The notes: a model not told the origin generated them from the letters alone. A stretch of 64,000 nucleotides of DNA from an uncultured Anaeromyxobacter sp. (GCA_903855945.1 CAIOAK010000179.1:1-64000); one strand, 5' to 3'; numbered from the stretch's first letter, positions 34,664-44,294 are shown. A program made the numbers and translations.

Positions 34664-35487
34664 CGGTGGAACCACAGGGCGCAGGCGACCACCCAGGGGG
34701 CCACGAAGAGGACCGCGTCGATGCGGTCGAGCAGCCCTCCGTGCCCGGGGAGCACCTTGCCCGAGTCCTTCACACCGGCGGCCCGCTTCAGCATCGACTC
34801 GGAGAGGTCGCCGAGCGGGCCGAGGAGGGCCGCGCCTGCGCCCACCAGCGCGGCCGGGGCCACGCCCAGGTCGGGGAGGAACAGCCATTTCATTACCAGT
34901 GAACAAGCGACGCTCCCGGCGGCCCCGCCCCAGAACCCCTCCCAGGTCTTCTTGGGCGAGATGCGCGGCGCGAGGGGCCGTTTCCCGAGGAAACGGCCGG
35001 TGAAGTAGGCGAAGGTGTCGTTGGCCCAGGTCACGATGAAGAGCAGGACCACCCACTGCCAGCCGGCCCGCTCCCGCAGGGCCACCACCGAGGCCGGGAG
35101 CAGTCCGGCGTAGCCCCAGGCGAGCGCGGCCAGGCCGGCCGACCGGGGCGCCTCCGCGAGCTCCCCGCGCTGCAGCATGCTGGTGGCGAGGAGCGCCACC
35201 ACGGCGCCCGCACCCACCACGCCGGCCCAGTCCTGGAACGGCTTCCCGCCGTCGCTCCAGAGCCAGGCCCCGATGGGGAAGAGCGCCGCGCCCACCACGC
35301 CGATCCAGCCGGTGGGGGAGATCCGCTTCTCGAACATCCAGATGAGCTCGCCGGCCGAGAGCGCCGCCGCCACCGCGATGAGCAGCGCGAACTGCCACTC
35401 CCCGAGCCAGGTCATCCAGACGGCCACCGGGAACAGGATCAGGGCGGTGACGACGCGGACGGCGAGGTTGCGGTTCTGCTCTTTCAT
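34660..35487 (-). CDS. cdsA: Phosphatidate cytidylyltransferase
   Basis: A 275-residue membrane enzyme with about eight helices. The CDP-diacylglycerol synthase signature is at the C terminus: SPKKTWEGFWGG, LGDLSESMLKRAAGVKDSG and LPGHGGLLDRIDAV with its conserved acidic residues. It makes CDP-diacylglycerol, the precursor of all phospholipid head groups, at the inner membrane. The gene is 6 bases after uppS and overlaps dxr. Confidence 0.95.
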   Translation of the reverse strand: MKEQNRNLAVRVVTALILFPVAVWMTWLGEWQFALLIAVAAALSAGELIWMFEKRISPTGWIGVVGAALFPIGAWLWSDGGKPFQDWAGVVGAGAVVALLATSMLQRGELAEAPRSAGLAALAWGYAGLLPASVVALRERAGWQWVVLLFIVTWANDTFAYFTGRFLGKRPLAPRISPKKTWEGFWGGAAGSVACSLVMKWLFLPDLGVAPAALVGAGAALLGPLGDLSESMLKRAAGVKDSGKVLPGHGGLLDRIDAVLFVAPWVVACALWFHR

Positions 35488-35493
35488 CCGGGC

Positions 35494-36228
<735 letters not shown>

Positions 36229-36283
36229 CTCGGCCACGGGCGGCTTATAACACGCCCCCCCCACGGGCTGGGGAGGGGGTGGT

Positions 36284-36313
36284 TTGACCCCGCGACCCCG
36301 CGACCTCTATCCT
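36284..36313 (+). promoter_or_regulatory. Candidate promoter for the Ser/Thr kinase gene
   Basis: TTGACC (36284-36289) and TATCCT (36308-36313) are separated by 18 bases. The start site would fall at about 36320-36321, that is, on the GTG start codon, implying a leaderless transcript. The spacer contains two tandem copies of CCCCGCGA. Predicted from sequence only. Confidence 0.4.
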
Positions 36314-36320
36314 TTTCCCC

Positions 36321-37457
36321 GTGCCCCCGCGGTGTGTCGGCCCTTGGGAAATTCTCACGGTCATCGGCCGAGGGGGGGTGGGGACTGTCTACCGCGCCCG
36401 CCACCTGCTCGACGGCATGCCCGCCGCGGTGAAGCTCCTGGGACCGGCCCCGGCGGTGGACGCCACGTCGGCCCGGCGGCTCGCGCGGGAGTTCGAGGTC
36501 CTCCGCGCGCTGGTGCACCCCAACATCGTCCGGGTCTTCGACGCCGGGCAGGTGGAGGGCTACTCATGGCTCGCGATGGAGCTGGTCGAGGGGCTCGACC
36601 TCCGGACGTACCTCGCTCCCCTGGTGGGCAGCCCCATCCTGGAGCTGCCATCCTTCCTCGCCTCCTCCCCGCCGGAGGGGGCGGAGGAGCCGGTCTTCGA
36701 CATGGCGGCCTGGCTGCTCGAGCCGGAGACGCACGGGGATGCCGCGGCCCTCGTGTCCCGCCCCCCCCGCTCCGGGGTCGAGGACATCCGGGCCTTCGCC
36801 GACCTGATGGACGAGCCGGAGACGAACGACCGATCCGGCTCCTGGGCCCGGACGGCCGATCCGCCCCGCGCGGTCGATCTGGCGGGCGGGGAGGAGCCGG
36901 AGCCCGAGGTCCCGTCGGTGGCCCTGACGCGCCTGCTCAACCGCCCGGAGCGGATGGCCCGGCTCCGCGACGTGCTCGGGCAGGTGATCGACGCGCTCGA
37001 CTTCGTGCACGGCAAGGGGTTCATCCATCGCGATCTGAAGCCCTCCAACATCATGGTGGACGACACCCGGCGCGTCCGGATCATGGATTTCGGCCTCGTG
37101 AAGCAGCTCTCCGATGCGAGCGCGCTCACCCTCTCGGGACGCGTGGTCGGCACCTACCGGTACATGGCACCGGAGCAGGCTTCCGGGCGCGAGGTGGACC
37201 ACCGCTCCGATCTCTGGAGTCTCGGGGTGATCCTCTACGAGCTCCTCGTGGGTCGTCCGCCCTTCCCCTCCTCCGTGCCCTCCGAACTCTGGAGGGAGAT
37301 CACGTCGGTGGAGCCTCCGGCGATCCGGGAGATGAACCCCGCAGCCGACGTCGCCCTTGCGGCCGCAGCCGAGCGGCTGCTCCGGAAGGACCCCGCAGAC
37401 CGCATCCAGACCGCCGCCGAGTTGCGGTCCGCCATCGTGGCGCCCGCAGAGGCCTGA
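36321..37457 (+). CDS. Ser/Thr protein kinase with a large insertion between lobes
   Basis: A 378-residue eukaryotic-like kinase without membrane helix or sensor domain. It has the Gly loop IGRGGVGTVY, the catalytic lysine in AAVKLLG, the hinge MELVEGLDL, the catalytic loop HRDLKPSN near 236-243, DFG in IMDFGLVK, APE as MAPEQ, and DLWSLGVIL. Between the hinge (about 100) and the segment leading into the catalytic loop (about 215) lie about 115 acidic, Pro-rich residues not found in ordinary PknB-type kinases. It should phosphorylate Ser/Thr in cytoplasmic targets. The GTG start has no Shine-Dalgarno and seems to coincide with the predicted transcription start. It lies directly upstream of an unknown protein and a DnaC-like ATPase on the same strand. 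Confidence 0.88.
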   Translation: MPPRCVGPWEILTVIGRGGVGTVYRARHLLDGMPAAVKLLGPAPAVDATSARRLAREFEVLRALVHPNIVRVFDAGQVEGYSWLAMELVEGLDLRTYLAPLVGSPILELPSFLASSPPEGAEEPVFDMAAWLLEPETHGDAAALVSRPPRSGVEDIRAFADLMDEPETNDRSGSWARTADPPRAVDLAGGEEPEPEVPSVALTRLLNRPERMARLRDVLGQVIDALDFVHGKGFIHRDLKPSNIMVDDTRRVRIMDFGLVKQLSDASALTLSGRVVGTYRYMAPEQASGREVDHRSDLWSLGVILYELLVGRPPFPSSVPSELWREITSVEPPAIREMNPAADVALAAAAERLLRKDPADRIQTAAELRSAIVAPAEA

Positions 37458-37482
37458 CAGATCGGACCGCTAGGCTCCGGAC

Positions 37483-38148
37483 GTGTCGCTCATCCCCGCC
37501 GGGTCCTTCTCCTACACCGCCCTCGTCTCCGAGTTCTTCCTCCAGCTCCGGGGGGCGGGGATCCTGCTCTCCCCGCTCGACCTGGAGCTGGTGGCGGAAT
37601 GGGAGCGCCGGGGCGTCCCGGCGCAGGTGGTGTGCCGCGGGATGCGACGGGGGTGGGACGTGCTCGTCGAGGAGCGCGCGCCGGGCGCGGCCCCTCCCCG
37701 CTCGCTCCGCGCACTCCGCGGCTTCGTCGAGGAGGAATGGCGCGCCTACCGCGAGGGGCGGGTCGGGGACGGCGGCGCCCGGGGTCCCGAGGCCGACGCG
37801 GCGCGCGCCCGCCTGGCCGATGCCCGTGCGCGGCTCGGCGAGGCGGAGGGCGCGGCCGACGGGGAGCGGGCCCTCGGGTACCGGGAGGCTGCGGCGCTCC
37901 TGCCGGAGGAACCCGTGGCGCTCGACGAGCTGGAGCGGGCCTTCTCCCGCGCCGACGACCGGATCCTGCACCGGTGGATCCGGTCGCTCCCCCGGCCGGA
38001 GCGCGCGGCTCTCGGCCCGCGCTGCCGGCTCCTCGCCGGCGAGCGAACGCGCCGCGCGCGACGCTCCTCCTACCGCCACACCCTCCGCACCCACCTCTTC
38101 GAGGCTGCACGGCGGGCGGGGATACTCTGCCTTCGCGGGACCGTGTAG
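37483..38148 (+). CDS. Unrecognised 221-residue protein upstream of a DnaC-like ATPase
   Basis: Not a family I recognise. Two compact helical segments are visible: residues about 10-60 (FFLQLRGAGILLSPLDLELVA and EWERRGVPAQVVCRGMRRGW), which resemble a helix-turn-helix-like unit, and about 130-221, which is basic and ends in RSSYRHTLRTHLFEAARRAG. The middle is a charged Glu/Arg/Ala linker. No signal peptide or membrane segment. The GTG start (37483) lies 25 bases after the kinase stop. Its place 13 bases ahead of a DnaC/IstB-like helicase-loader-type ATPase suggests a replication- or DNA-repair-linked partner, by analogy with DnaD/DnaC-type gene pairs; that is inference. Confidence 0.6.
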   Translation: MSLIPAGSFSYTALVSEFFLQLRGAGILLSPLDLELVAEWERRGVPAQVVCRGMRRGWDVLVEERAPGAAPPRSLRALRGFVEEEWRAYREGRVGDGGARGPEADAARARLADARARLGEAEGAADGERALGYREAAALLPEEPVALDELERAFSRADDRILHRWIRSLPRPERAALGPRCRLLAGERTRRARRSSYRHTLRTHLFEAARRAGILCLRGTV

Positions 38149-38161
38149 ACTCCGCCGCCCG

Positions 38162-39043
38162 ATGGCCGAAAAACCCGACAGCAGCGCCGCCTGCAAGGAG
38201 TGCGGCGGGGCGGGCTACGTGGTCGAGCAGGTGGTCGGCTCCCCGGCCCGCGCGCGGCGATGCGCCTGCCAGGCCACCTGCCCCCGCTGCGGCGGGAGCG
38301 GCTACTTCATGGTGACCTCGGGGCCGGGGCGGGTCGCCCAGGCCTGCGATTGCCGCCACCTCGACCAGCGCATCGCCACCTTCAACGCGGCCGCCATCCC
38401 GGCCGCCGTCGCCCGGGCCTCCTTCGAGAACTTCCGGCCCTGGTCCCAGAGCCAGTCGAAGGCCCGGGCCGCCTGCGAGAACTTCGCCCACCAGGTCCGG
38501 TCCGACCGGGCCAGCCGGGGAGTGCTGCTGCACGGGAAGCCGGGCTGCGGGAAGACCCATCTCCTGGCCGCGTCGCTGCGCTGGCTGGCGCTCGAGAAGG
38601 GTGTCTCCTGCCGCTACGTCGAGTTCATGCTGCTCCTCTCGGACATCCGCGCGGGGTTCGGCTCGAACCGCGGCCACATGGAGATCCTGGGGCCGCTCGC
38701 GAACGTCCCGGTGCTCGCCATCGACGAGCTGGGCAAGGAGCGGGGCACCGAGTGGGAGCGGTCGATGCTCGACGAGCTCATCAGCCGCCGCTACAACGCC
38801 GGCCTCACCACCATCTTCGCCACCAATTACCCGCGCGACCCGCAGCCGGTCCCGGTGCCGGTGGGCGGCAAGCACCACACCGCGTCGAAGGAGTTCCAGC
38901 GCGACGCCGAGGTGCTCAGCCTGGAGGAGCGGGTCGGCCAGCGCATCTACTCCCGCCTGAACGAGATGTGCGACTTCGTCCAGCTCGAGGGTCCCGACTA
39001 CCGCAAGGACGCCGAGCCGGGCCGCGGGTCCTTCTGGAGGTAG
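38162..39043 (+). CDS. DnaC/IstB-like AAA+ ATPase with DnaJ-type zinc motifs
   Basis: A 293-residue protein. Residues 1-70 hold two CxxCGGxG motifs (CKECGGAG, CPRCGGSG) interleaved with two CxC motifs (CAC, CDC), the cysteine pattern of the DnaJ zinc-finger region. Residues about 95-290 are an AAA+ ATPase of the helicase-loader type: Walker A HGKPGCGKTHL near 121, Walker B VLAIDELGKE, sensor I IFATNYP, and an arginine-rich VGQRIYSRL segment. Such ATPases load DnaB or assist transposases. No transposase and no inverted repeats are nearby, so a chromosomal role is more likely. Overlapping no other gene, it follows the unknown 221-residue gene by 13 bases. Confidence 0.85.
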   Translation: MAEKPDSSAACKECGGAGYVVEQVVGSPARARRCACQATCPRCGGSGYFMVTSGPGRVAQACDCRHLDQRIATFNAAAIPAAVARASFENFRPWSQSQSKARAACENFAHQVRSDRASRGVLLHGKPGCGKTHLLAASLRWLALEKGVSCRYVEFMLLLSDIRAGFGSNRGHMEILGPLANVPVLAIDELGKERGTEWERSMLDELISRRYNAGLTTIFATNYPRDPQPVPVPVGGKHHTASKEFQRDAEVLSLEERVGQRIYSRLNEMCDFVQLEGPDYRKDAEPGRGSFWR

Positions 39044-39051
39044 GGGCGCGC

Positions 39052-39846
39052 ATGGCCGGATTCGAGGGACGGATCGCGCTGGTCACGGGCGCCGGGTCGG
39101 GCATCGGCCGGGCGGCGGCGCTGCGGCTGGCGCGGGACGGGGCGATCGTCGTCGCGACCGACGTGCGGGGGGACGCGGCGCGGGAGACCGCCCTGCTCGC
39201 AGGGTCCGGTGCGGTCGCGCTGGAGCTGGACGTCCGCGATCCCGCGTCGTGGGAGCGCGTCCTCGCGTCGCTGCCGGCGGCGCCGCTGGGCGTGCTGGTG
39301 AACGGTGCGGGCGTGACCGGCCTCGGGGCGGGGGCGGGGGCGGCGGCGCAGGACCCGGAGACGCTGTCGCTCGAGACGCTCCGGGCCGTACTGGCCGTGA
39401 ACCTCGAGGGGGTGGTGCTGGGATGCCGGTACGCGATCCGCGCCATGCGCGAGCGGGGCGGCAGCATCGTCAACGTCTCCTCCCGGGCCGGGTCGATCGG
39501 GGTTCCGGGGGCGGTCGCCTACGGGGCGAGCAAGGCCGCGGTGGGGAGCGTCACCCGCTCGGTCGCGCTCCACTGCGCCGGAGCCGGCCTCGCGGTGCGG
39601 TGCAACGCGGTGGTTCCCGGCGCCATCGACACGCCGATGTGGGGGGCGCTCCTGGGGGACGGGCCGGACCGGGCGGAGCGGGCCGCGCGGGTGGGCGCGG
39701 AGGTGCCCCTCGGGAGGATGGGGACCGCCGAAGAGGTGGCCGAGGCCATCGCATGGCTGGCGTCGGACGGCGCGGCCTACGTCACCGGGACGGAGATCGT
39801 GGTGGATGGAGGAATGGCGGCGGGACCGGTGGCGCGGCGGGGGTGA
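39052..39846 (+). CDS. Short-chain dehydrogenase/reductase (classical SDR)
   Basis: A 264-residue classical SDR. Cofactor loop TGAGSGIGRA, the NGAGVT (NNAG) motif, the catalytic serine in NVSSRAG and YGASK (YxxxK) are intact, and the C-terminal GTEIVVDGGMA is typical of the FabG-like group. The ATDV after strand 2 (Asp rather than Arg) suggests NAD+ preference. The substrate is unknown. The ATG follows the DnaC-like stop by 8 bases, so it may be cotranscribed, although no functional link is evident. Confidence 0.9.
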   Translation: MAGFEGRIALVTGAGSGIGRAAALRLARDGAIVVATDVRGDAARETALLAGSGAVALELDVRDPASWERVLASLPAAPLGVLVNGAGVTGLGAGAGAAAQDPETLSLETLRAVLAVNLEGVVLGCRYAIRAMRERGGSIVNVSSRAGSIGVPGAVAYGASKAAVGSVTRSVALHCAGAGLAVRCNAVVPGAIDTPMWGALLGDGPDRAERAARVGAEVPLGRMGTAEEVAEAIAWLASDGAAYVTGTEIVVDGGMAAGPVARRG

Positions 39847-39904
39847 AGCGCGCCGTGATGGAGCGGTACACGGGGCCGGCGGGCGTACGCGAGCCCTGCG
39901 CCGC

Positions 39905-41089
39905 CTACTTCGTAGACGGCGCTGTGGGGACCAGCCTCCGGTGCAGCAACCGCACCGCGTCGGGCGCGCGGGCCGCCGCGCAGAAGGCCGTGACCCGGAG
40001 CGGCGTCGCCAGCACGGCGCGCGGCTCCTCCCCCACCTCCCGCAGCGCCGCGACCACGTCGAGGAGCAGCCCCGGTCCCGCACCGGCACGTGAACCCACC
40101 ACCGAGACCGACCCGGCGTCGCGGTCGTCCACCGCCGCGTCGGGCACCGCGGCGACGAGATCGCCGCGCGCGGCCGGCCACTCGTGCACGTTGTCGAGCG
40201 GGATCACGAGGAGCGCCCGCCCGCCGAGCGCGGCGACCTCCACCGGCGTCGCGCCGCGACGCCCGAGCGCCGCGATGGCCGGAGCGAGCCCTCCCCAGGG
40301 CAGCTCCACGAGCGCGAGCCCCTTCTGCGAGGTCACGCCGGCGACCCGGTCGCCCGGAGCGGCGTGCCCCCGCACCACCGTCTCGGCGGCCGAACCCGAC
40401 GTCGCGCGCGCGTGGATGGCGATCCCCTTCTGGCGCGCGAACTCCACGGCGTCGGCGTTCAGCACCTTGGCCCCCGCCCGCGCCAGCTCCTGCATCTCCT
40501 CGTAGGAGATCTCGTCGAGGCGGCGCGGGTTCTCGACCACCCGCGGATCGGCCGTGTAGACGCCATCCACGTCGGAATAGATCTCGCAGTCGGCGCCCAG
40601 CGACGCCGCCAGGGCGACCGCGGTGGTGTCCGAGCCTCCCCGGCCGAGCGTCGTCACCTCCTTGCGGGGCGACACGCCCTGGAAGCCCGCCACGATCACC
40701 ACCCTTCCCCGGTCGAGCTCCTCCCACACCCGAACCGGCCTCACCTCGACGATGCGTGCGGAGGCGTGCTGTTCGTCGGTGAGGATCCCGGCCTGGCTCC
40801 CGGTGAAGCTCACCGCCGGGACGCCCAGGTCCTCGAGCGCCATGGCGAGCAGCGCCATCGAGATCCGCTCGCCGGCCGTGAGGAGCATGTCGAGCTCCCG
40901 GCGCGCCGGGCTCGGGGAGACCTTGCGGGCGAGGGCGAGCAGCTCGTCGGTGGTCTTGCCCATGGCCGAGACGACGACGCAGATCCGCCGGCCGTCCCGC
41001 CGGGCGGCGGCCACCCGCTCCGCCACCTTGCGCACCTTCTCCACGTCGGCCACCGACGAACCACCGAACTTCTGCACCACCACTTCCAT
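39905..41089 (-). CDS. lysC: Aspartate kinase
   Basis: A 394-residue aspartokinase of the monofunctional, alpha-beta class. The N-terminal [15 protein letters not shown], the [23 protein letters not shown] block and the aspartate-binding regions are intact; two ACT-domain regions in the C-terminal half (from about 260) would bind lysine and/or threonine for feedback control. It makes aspartyl phosphate, the first step of the Lys/Met/Thr pathway. Stand-alone gene; the next step enzyme is not adjacent, and the asd-like gene at 29150 lacks its catalytic cysteine. Confidence 0.95.
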   Translation of the reverse strand: MEVVVQKFGGSSVADVEKVRKVAERVAAARRDGRRICVVVSAMGKTTDELLALARKVSPSPARRELDMLLTAGERISMALLAMALEDLGVPAVSFTGSQAGILTDEQHASARIVEVRPVRVWEELDRGRVVIVAGFQGVSPRKEVTTLGRGGSDTTAVALAASLGADCEIYSDVDGVYTADPRVVENPRRLDEISYEEMQELARAGAKVLNADAVEFARQKGIAIHARATSGSAAETVVRGHAAPGDRVAGVTSQKGLALVELPWGGLAPAIAALGRRGATPVEVAALGGRALLVIPLDNVHEWPAARGDLVAAVPDAAVDDRDAGSVSVVGSRAGAGPGLLLDVVAALREVGEEPRAVLATPLRVTAFCAAARAPDAVRLLHRRLVPTAPSTK

Positions 41090-41145
41090 CGCGTGCCTCC
41101 GCCCCTTCCGGGCCCGGGGATCCTAGCACCGCGCCGGCCGGCTCC

Positions 41146-41174
41146 TTGACAGGGATCGCACCGGACGCGATGGT
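41146..41174 (+). promoter_or_regulatory. Weak candidate promoter for the Gld-like ABC operon
   Basis: A consensus TTGACA (41146-41151) is followed after 17 bases by GATGGT (41169-41174), a poor -10 element. It lies 35 bases upstream of the ATP-binding-protein start, in the gap divergent from lysC. Confidence 0.3.
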
Positions 41175-41208
41175 CGTCCGGGCGGCGTACGGCGTGCGGA
41201 GGGCGCGG

Positions 41209-41952
41209 ATGATCGAGGTCAGCGGTCTCACCAGGCGCTTCCGCGAACGGACCGCCGTCCAGGACCTCACCTTCTCCATCGGTCGGGGCGCGGTCGTGGG
41301 GCTGCTCGGACCGAACGGCGCCGGAAAGACCACCACCCTCCGCCTCCTCACCGGCTTCCTGCCCCCCTCGGCGGGCACGGTGCGCGTGGCCGGCTTCGAC
41401 GTCTTCGAGCAGCCCATGGAGGCCCGCCGGCGCATCGGCTACCTGCCCGAGATCCCGCCTCTCTACGACGGCATGACCGTGCGCGAGCAGCTCCGCTTCG
41501 CGGCCGACCTGAAGGGGCTGCCGCGCGCGCGCGTCCGCGAGGAGGTCGAGCGGGTGGCCGGCCTCACCAGCGTGGATGGCGTCCTCGACCGGCTCACCGC
41601 CAACCTCTCCAAGGGATTCCGGCAGCGGGTCGGCATCGCCCAGGCGCTGGTGGGCGACCCCGATGTGCTCATCCTCGACGAGCCCACCGTGGGGCTCGAC
41701 CCCATCCAGATCCGGGAGGTGCGCGACCTCATCCGATCGCTCGGCGGCCGCCACACCGTGCTCCTCTCCTCCCACCTGCTGCCCGAGGTGGCCATGACCT
41801 GCTCCCAGGTGATCGTCCTGAACGAGGGGCGGCTCGTCGGCTTCGACACCCTGGACGGGCTCGTCGCCCGCCACCTCCCCGGACGGCGCGTCACCGTCCA
41901 CGACATCGCCTTCCTGGAGGAGATCTTCGGGAAGCTCGTCACCCCCGCCTGA
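41209..41952 (+). CDS. ABC transporter ATP-binding protein, GldA-like
   Basis: A 247-residue ABC-2-type ATPase. Walker A GPNGAGKTT, LPEIPPLYDGMTVRE after the Q loop, a degenerate signature LSKGFRQRVGIAQAL and Walker B LILDEPTVGLD are visible. The LSKG signature and the operon context (a GldF-like permease and a GldG-like protein next) match the Gld/Nos-type ABC systems found in gliding bacteria. The start MIEVSGLTRRF (41209) is chosen; the upstream extension is not ABC-like. It energises the downstream membrane proteins; the transported substance is unknown. Confidence 0.9.
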   Translation: MIEVSGLTRRFRERTAVQDLTFSIGRGAVVGLLGPNGAGKTTTLRLLTGFLPPSAGTVRVAGFDVFEQPMEARRRIGYLPEIPPLYDGMTVREQLRFAADLKGLPRARVREEVERVAGLTSVDGVLDRLTANLSKGFRQRVGIAQALVGDPDVLILDEPTVGLDPIQIREVRDLIRSLGGRHTVLLSSHLLPEVAMTCSQVIVLNEGRLVGFDTLDGLVARHLPGRRVTVHDIAFLEEIFGKLVTPA

Positions 41953-41958
41953 GACCCC

Positions 41959-42762
41959 GTGCGCGCCACCCTCGCCATCGCCCGGAAGGAACTCTCCACC
42001 TACTTCACCACGCCCGTCGCCTGGGTGGTGCTGGTGGTGGTCGCCTTCTTCTCGGCCCAGGTCTTCGCCGGCGCGCTGGACGGCTTCCGGCTCCTCACCA
42101 GCCGGGCCGGCGAGATCCCCGGGGGCGCCGCGCTGCTCGACCGGGTGAACCTCACCGACGCCGTGGTGGCGCGCCTCCTCGCCTCGGTCGGGCTCCTCCT
42201 CGTCATCGCCACCCCGTTCCTCTCCATGCGGCTCGTGGCCGAGGAACGTCGCTCCGGGACCTTCGAGCTGCTCATGACCTCCCCGGTCCACCCCGCCGAG
42301 ATCATCGCCGGGAAGTACCTGGCGGCGCTCGGGGTGCTCGCGGCGGCGCTGGCGCTCGTGACCCTGCTCCCGGCGTCGCTCACCCTCGTCGCCCGGGGCG
42401 CGCAGGGCGGGAGCGCCGTGGAGTGGCCCACCGTCGCCGCCGGGTTGCTCGGCCTCTTCCTCCTCGGGGCCGCGGCGCTCGCCGTGGGGCTGGCCTTCTC
42501 GGCGCTCGTGGCCACGCCGGTCGTGGCGGCGCTGCTCTCGCTCCTCGTGCTGCTCGGACTGTGGCTCGCCGGGATGTTCACTGTGGGTGCTGGCAGCGCC
42601 GCGCGGAACCTGGCCAGCGGGCTCTCCCTCTCCGAGCACCTCGCCCCCTTCCTCCAGGGGCGCATCGCGCTCGCCGACGTCGTCTACTTCCTCTCCCTCG
42701 TCGCCCTCGGCCTCTTCGTGGCCGAGCGGGCCGTCGAGGGGCGCCGGTGGGGCGGCGCATGA
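41959..42762 (+). CDS. ABC-2 type permease, GldF-like
   Basis: A 267-residue membrane protein with six helices. The N terminus LAIARKELSTYFTTPVAWVVL and the MRLVAEERRSGTFELLMTSPV motif are the hallmarks of GldF-type ABC-2 permeases. It starts at GTG 6 bases after the ATPase stop and overlaps the next gene by 4 bases. It forms the membrane channel with the ATPase at 41209-41952 and the GldG-like protein. In Flavobacterium GldAFG are needed for gliding; in myxobacteria the equivalent function has not been established from this sequence. Confidence 0.88.
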   Translation: MRATLAIARKELSTYFTTPVAWVVLVVVAFFSAQVFAGALDGFRLLTSRAGEIPGGAALLDRVNLTDAVVARLLASVGLLLVIATPFLSMRLVAEERRSGTFELLMTSPVHPAEIIAGKYLAALGVLAAALALVTLLPASLTLVARGAQGGSAVEWPTVAAGLLGLFLLGAAALAVGLAFSALVATPVVAALLSLLVLLGLWLAGMFTVGAGSAARNLASGLSLSEHLAPFLQGRIALADVVYFLSLVALGLFVAERAVEGRRWGGA

Positions 42763-44294
42763 AGCGCCCCCTCGCCGCCCGCATCCTCCTCGCCGCTGGT
42801 CTCCTCCTGCTCGCGTCCGCGGTGGTGACGCTGCTGCTCGGCGATGCGCGTCTGCTCGTCGGGAAGCTGGCGCTGGGCGTCGCCGCCCTGGCCGCGGGCG
42901 CGCTCCTCTCCGGACGGGACGGGCTCTCCCGGTCGCTCCGGGGGCGCGGGACCCACTTCGCCGCGGTCACCGCCGCGTCCGGACTGCTGCTCGCCGCCTC
43001 CCTGGGCGTGGCCGGCTGGCTGGCCCACCGGCGTCCGCTGGCGCTCGACGTGACCGGGCAGGAGCTCCACACCCTCTCCCCCGACACGGTGCGGACCCTC
43101 GCGGCGCTGCCCCGGGACGTGGAGGTGCTGGCCTTCTACCGGCCGGACGACGCCGCCCACGCCCCGGCGCTGGACCTGCTGCGCCGCTTCGCCGAGCAGG
43201 GCCCCCGGCTCCGCTTCGAGCTCATCGACCCGTACCGCGCGCCCGAGCTCGTGCGGCGCCACCAGATCTCGGAGTCGGGGACGCGGGTGGTGGTGGCCCC
43301 CGGACCGGGAGAGGCCCGGCTGCGCGAGCTCACGGAGGAGTCGCTCACGAACGCGCTCGTGCGCATCTCCCACCCGGACCGGCCGCGCGTCTATTTCACC
43401 CAGGGTCACGGAGAGCCCTCGCCGACCGACGCGGCGCGCCCGGGCTGGTCGCTGGCGGCGCGGGCGCTCGCGCGGGAGAACCTGGAGCTCGTCCCGCTGC
43501 AGCTCCGGGGGACCGGCGAGGTGCCGGCCGACGCGGCTGCGGTCCTGGTGGTGGGCCCCCGCCGCCCCTTCCTCGATCCGGAGGTGGCGACGCTCCAGGC
43601 CTACGCGCGGCGCGGCGGCCACCTGGGGATCTTCCTCGAGCCGGAGCTGGACCCGGGGCTCGACCCCGTGCTGGCCGGGCTGGGCATCGAGGCCGGGAAC
43701 GACATGATCGTCGACCCGAGCCCGACCGCGCGCCTCGCCGGTGCGACGCCGGCCATGCCGATCCTCCGCGCCACCACCGCCCACCCGGTGAGCACCCCGC
43801 TCGCCGACGTGGGCGTGGTCTTCCCGACCGCCCGATCCCTCGTCGCGCGGCGGGGCGCACCGGCCCGGGCCGTGCCGCTCGTGCTCACCTCCGAGAGCGC
43901 CTGGGCGGAGACCGACCTCGGGTCGGTCTTCGCGGGCACCGCCCGGCTGGACGAGGGGGAGAAGGTGGGCCCCGTCCCGCTCGCGATGGCCGTCTCCTGG
44001 CCCGTCCCGGGCGACCCGCCGCGCGAGTTCCGGGCCATCGTGGCGGGCGACTCCGACTTCCTGACGAACGGCTACCTCCACCTCCTCGGCAACCAGGACT
44101 TCCTCCTCTCGGCGGTGAACTGGCTCGCCGAGCGGGACGACCGCATCCCCATCCGGCCCCGCAACCGGGAGGCCTCCCGCCTCACGCTCACCGAGGCACA
44201 GGCCTCCACGCTCAAGTTCGTGGCCATCGACGTGGTGCCGCTCGCGCTGCTCCTCGTCGGCATCGCCGTCTGGCTGTCGCGCAGGGAGCGCTGA
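42759..44294 (+). CDS. GldG-like ABC-associated membrane protein
   Basis: A 511-residue protein with two or three N-terminal membrane helices (residues about 8-30, 35-50, 68-88), then a large periplasmic domain typical of GldG/DUF4350-type proteins: DVTGQELHTLSPDTVRTLAALPRDVEV, VYFTQGHGEPSP, GGHLGIFLEPELDPGLDPVL and VAGDSDFLTNGYLHLLGNQDFLL, ending with a C-terminal helix (residues about 485-505). The family works with ABC-2 permeases. ATGA overlap with the permease gene. Function inferred from family. Confidence 0.85.
   Translation: MKRPLAARILLAAGLLLLASAVVTLLLGDARLLVGKLALGVAALAAGALLSGRDGLSRSLRGRGTHFAAVTAASGLLLAASLGVAGWLAHRRPLALDVTGQELHTLSPDTVRTLAALPRDVEVLAFYRPDDAAHAPALDLLRRFAEQGPRLRFELIDPYRAPELVRRHQISESGTRVVVAPGPGEARLRELTEESLTNALVRISHPDRPRVYFTQGHGEPSPTDAARPGWSLAARALARENLELVPLQLRGTGEVPADAAAVLVVGPRRPFLDPEVATLQAYARRGGHLGIFLEPELDPGLDPVLAGLGIEAGNDMIVDPSPTARLAGATPAMPILRATTAHPVSTPLADVGVVFPTARSLVARRGAPARAVPLVLTSESAWAETDLGSVFAGTARLDEGEKVGPVPLAMAVSWPVPGDPPREFRAIVAGDSDFLTNGYLHLLGNQDFLLSAVNWLAERDDRIPIRPRNREASRLTLTEAQASTLKFVAIDVVPLALLLVGIAVWLSRRER

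Noticed and set aside
38162-39043. IstB of an IS21-type insertion sequence
   Set aside because: No IstA transposase, terminal inverted repeats or target duplications are visible, and the DnaJ-type zinc region is not typical of IstB.
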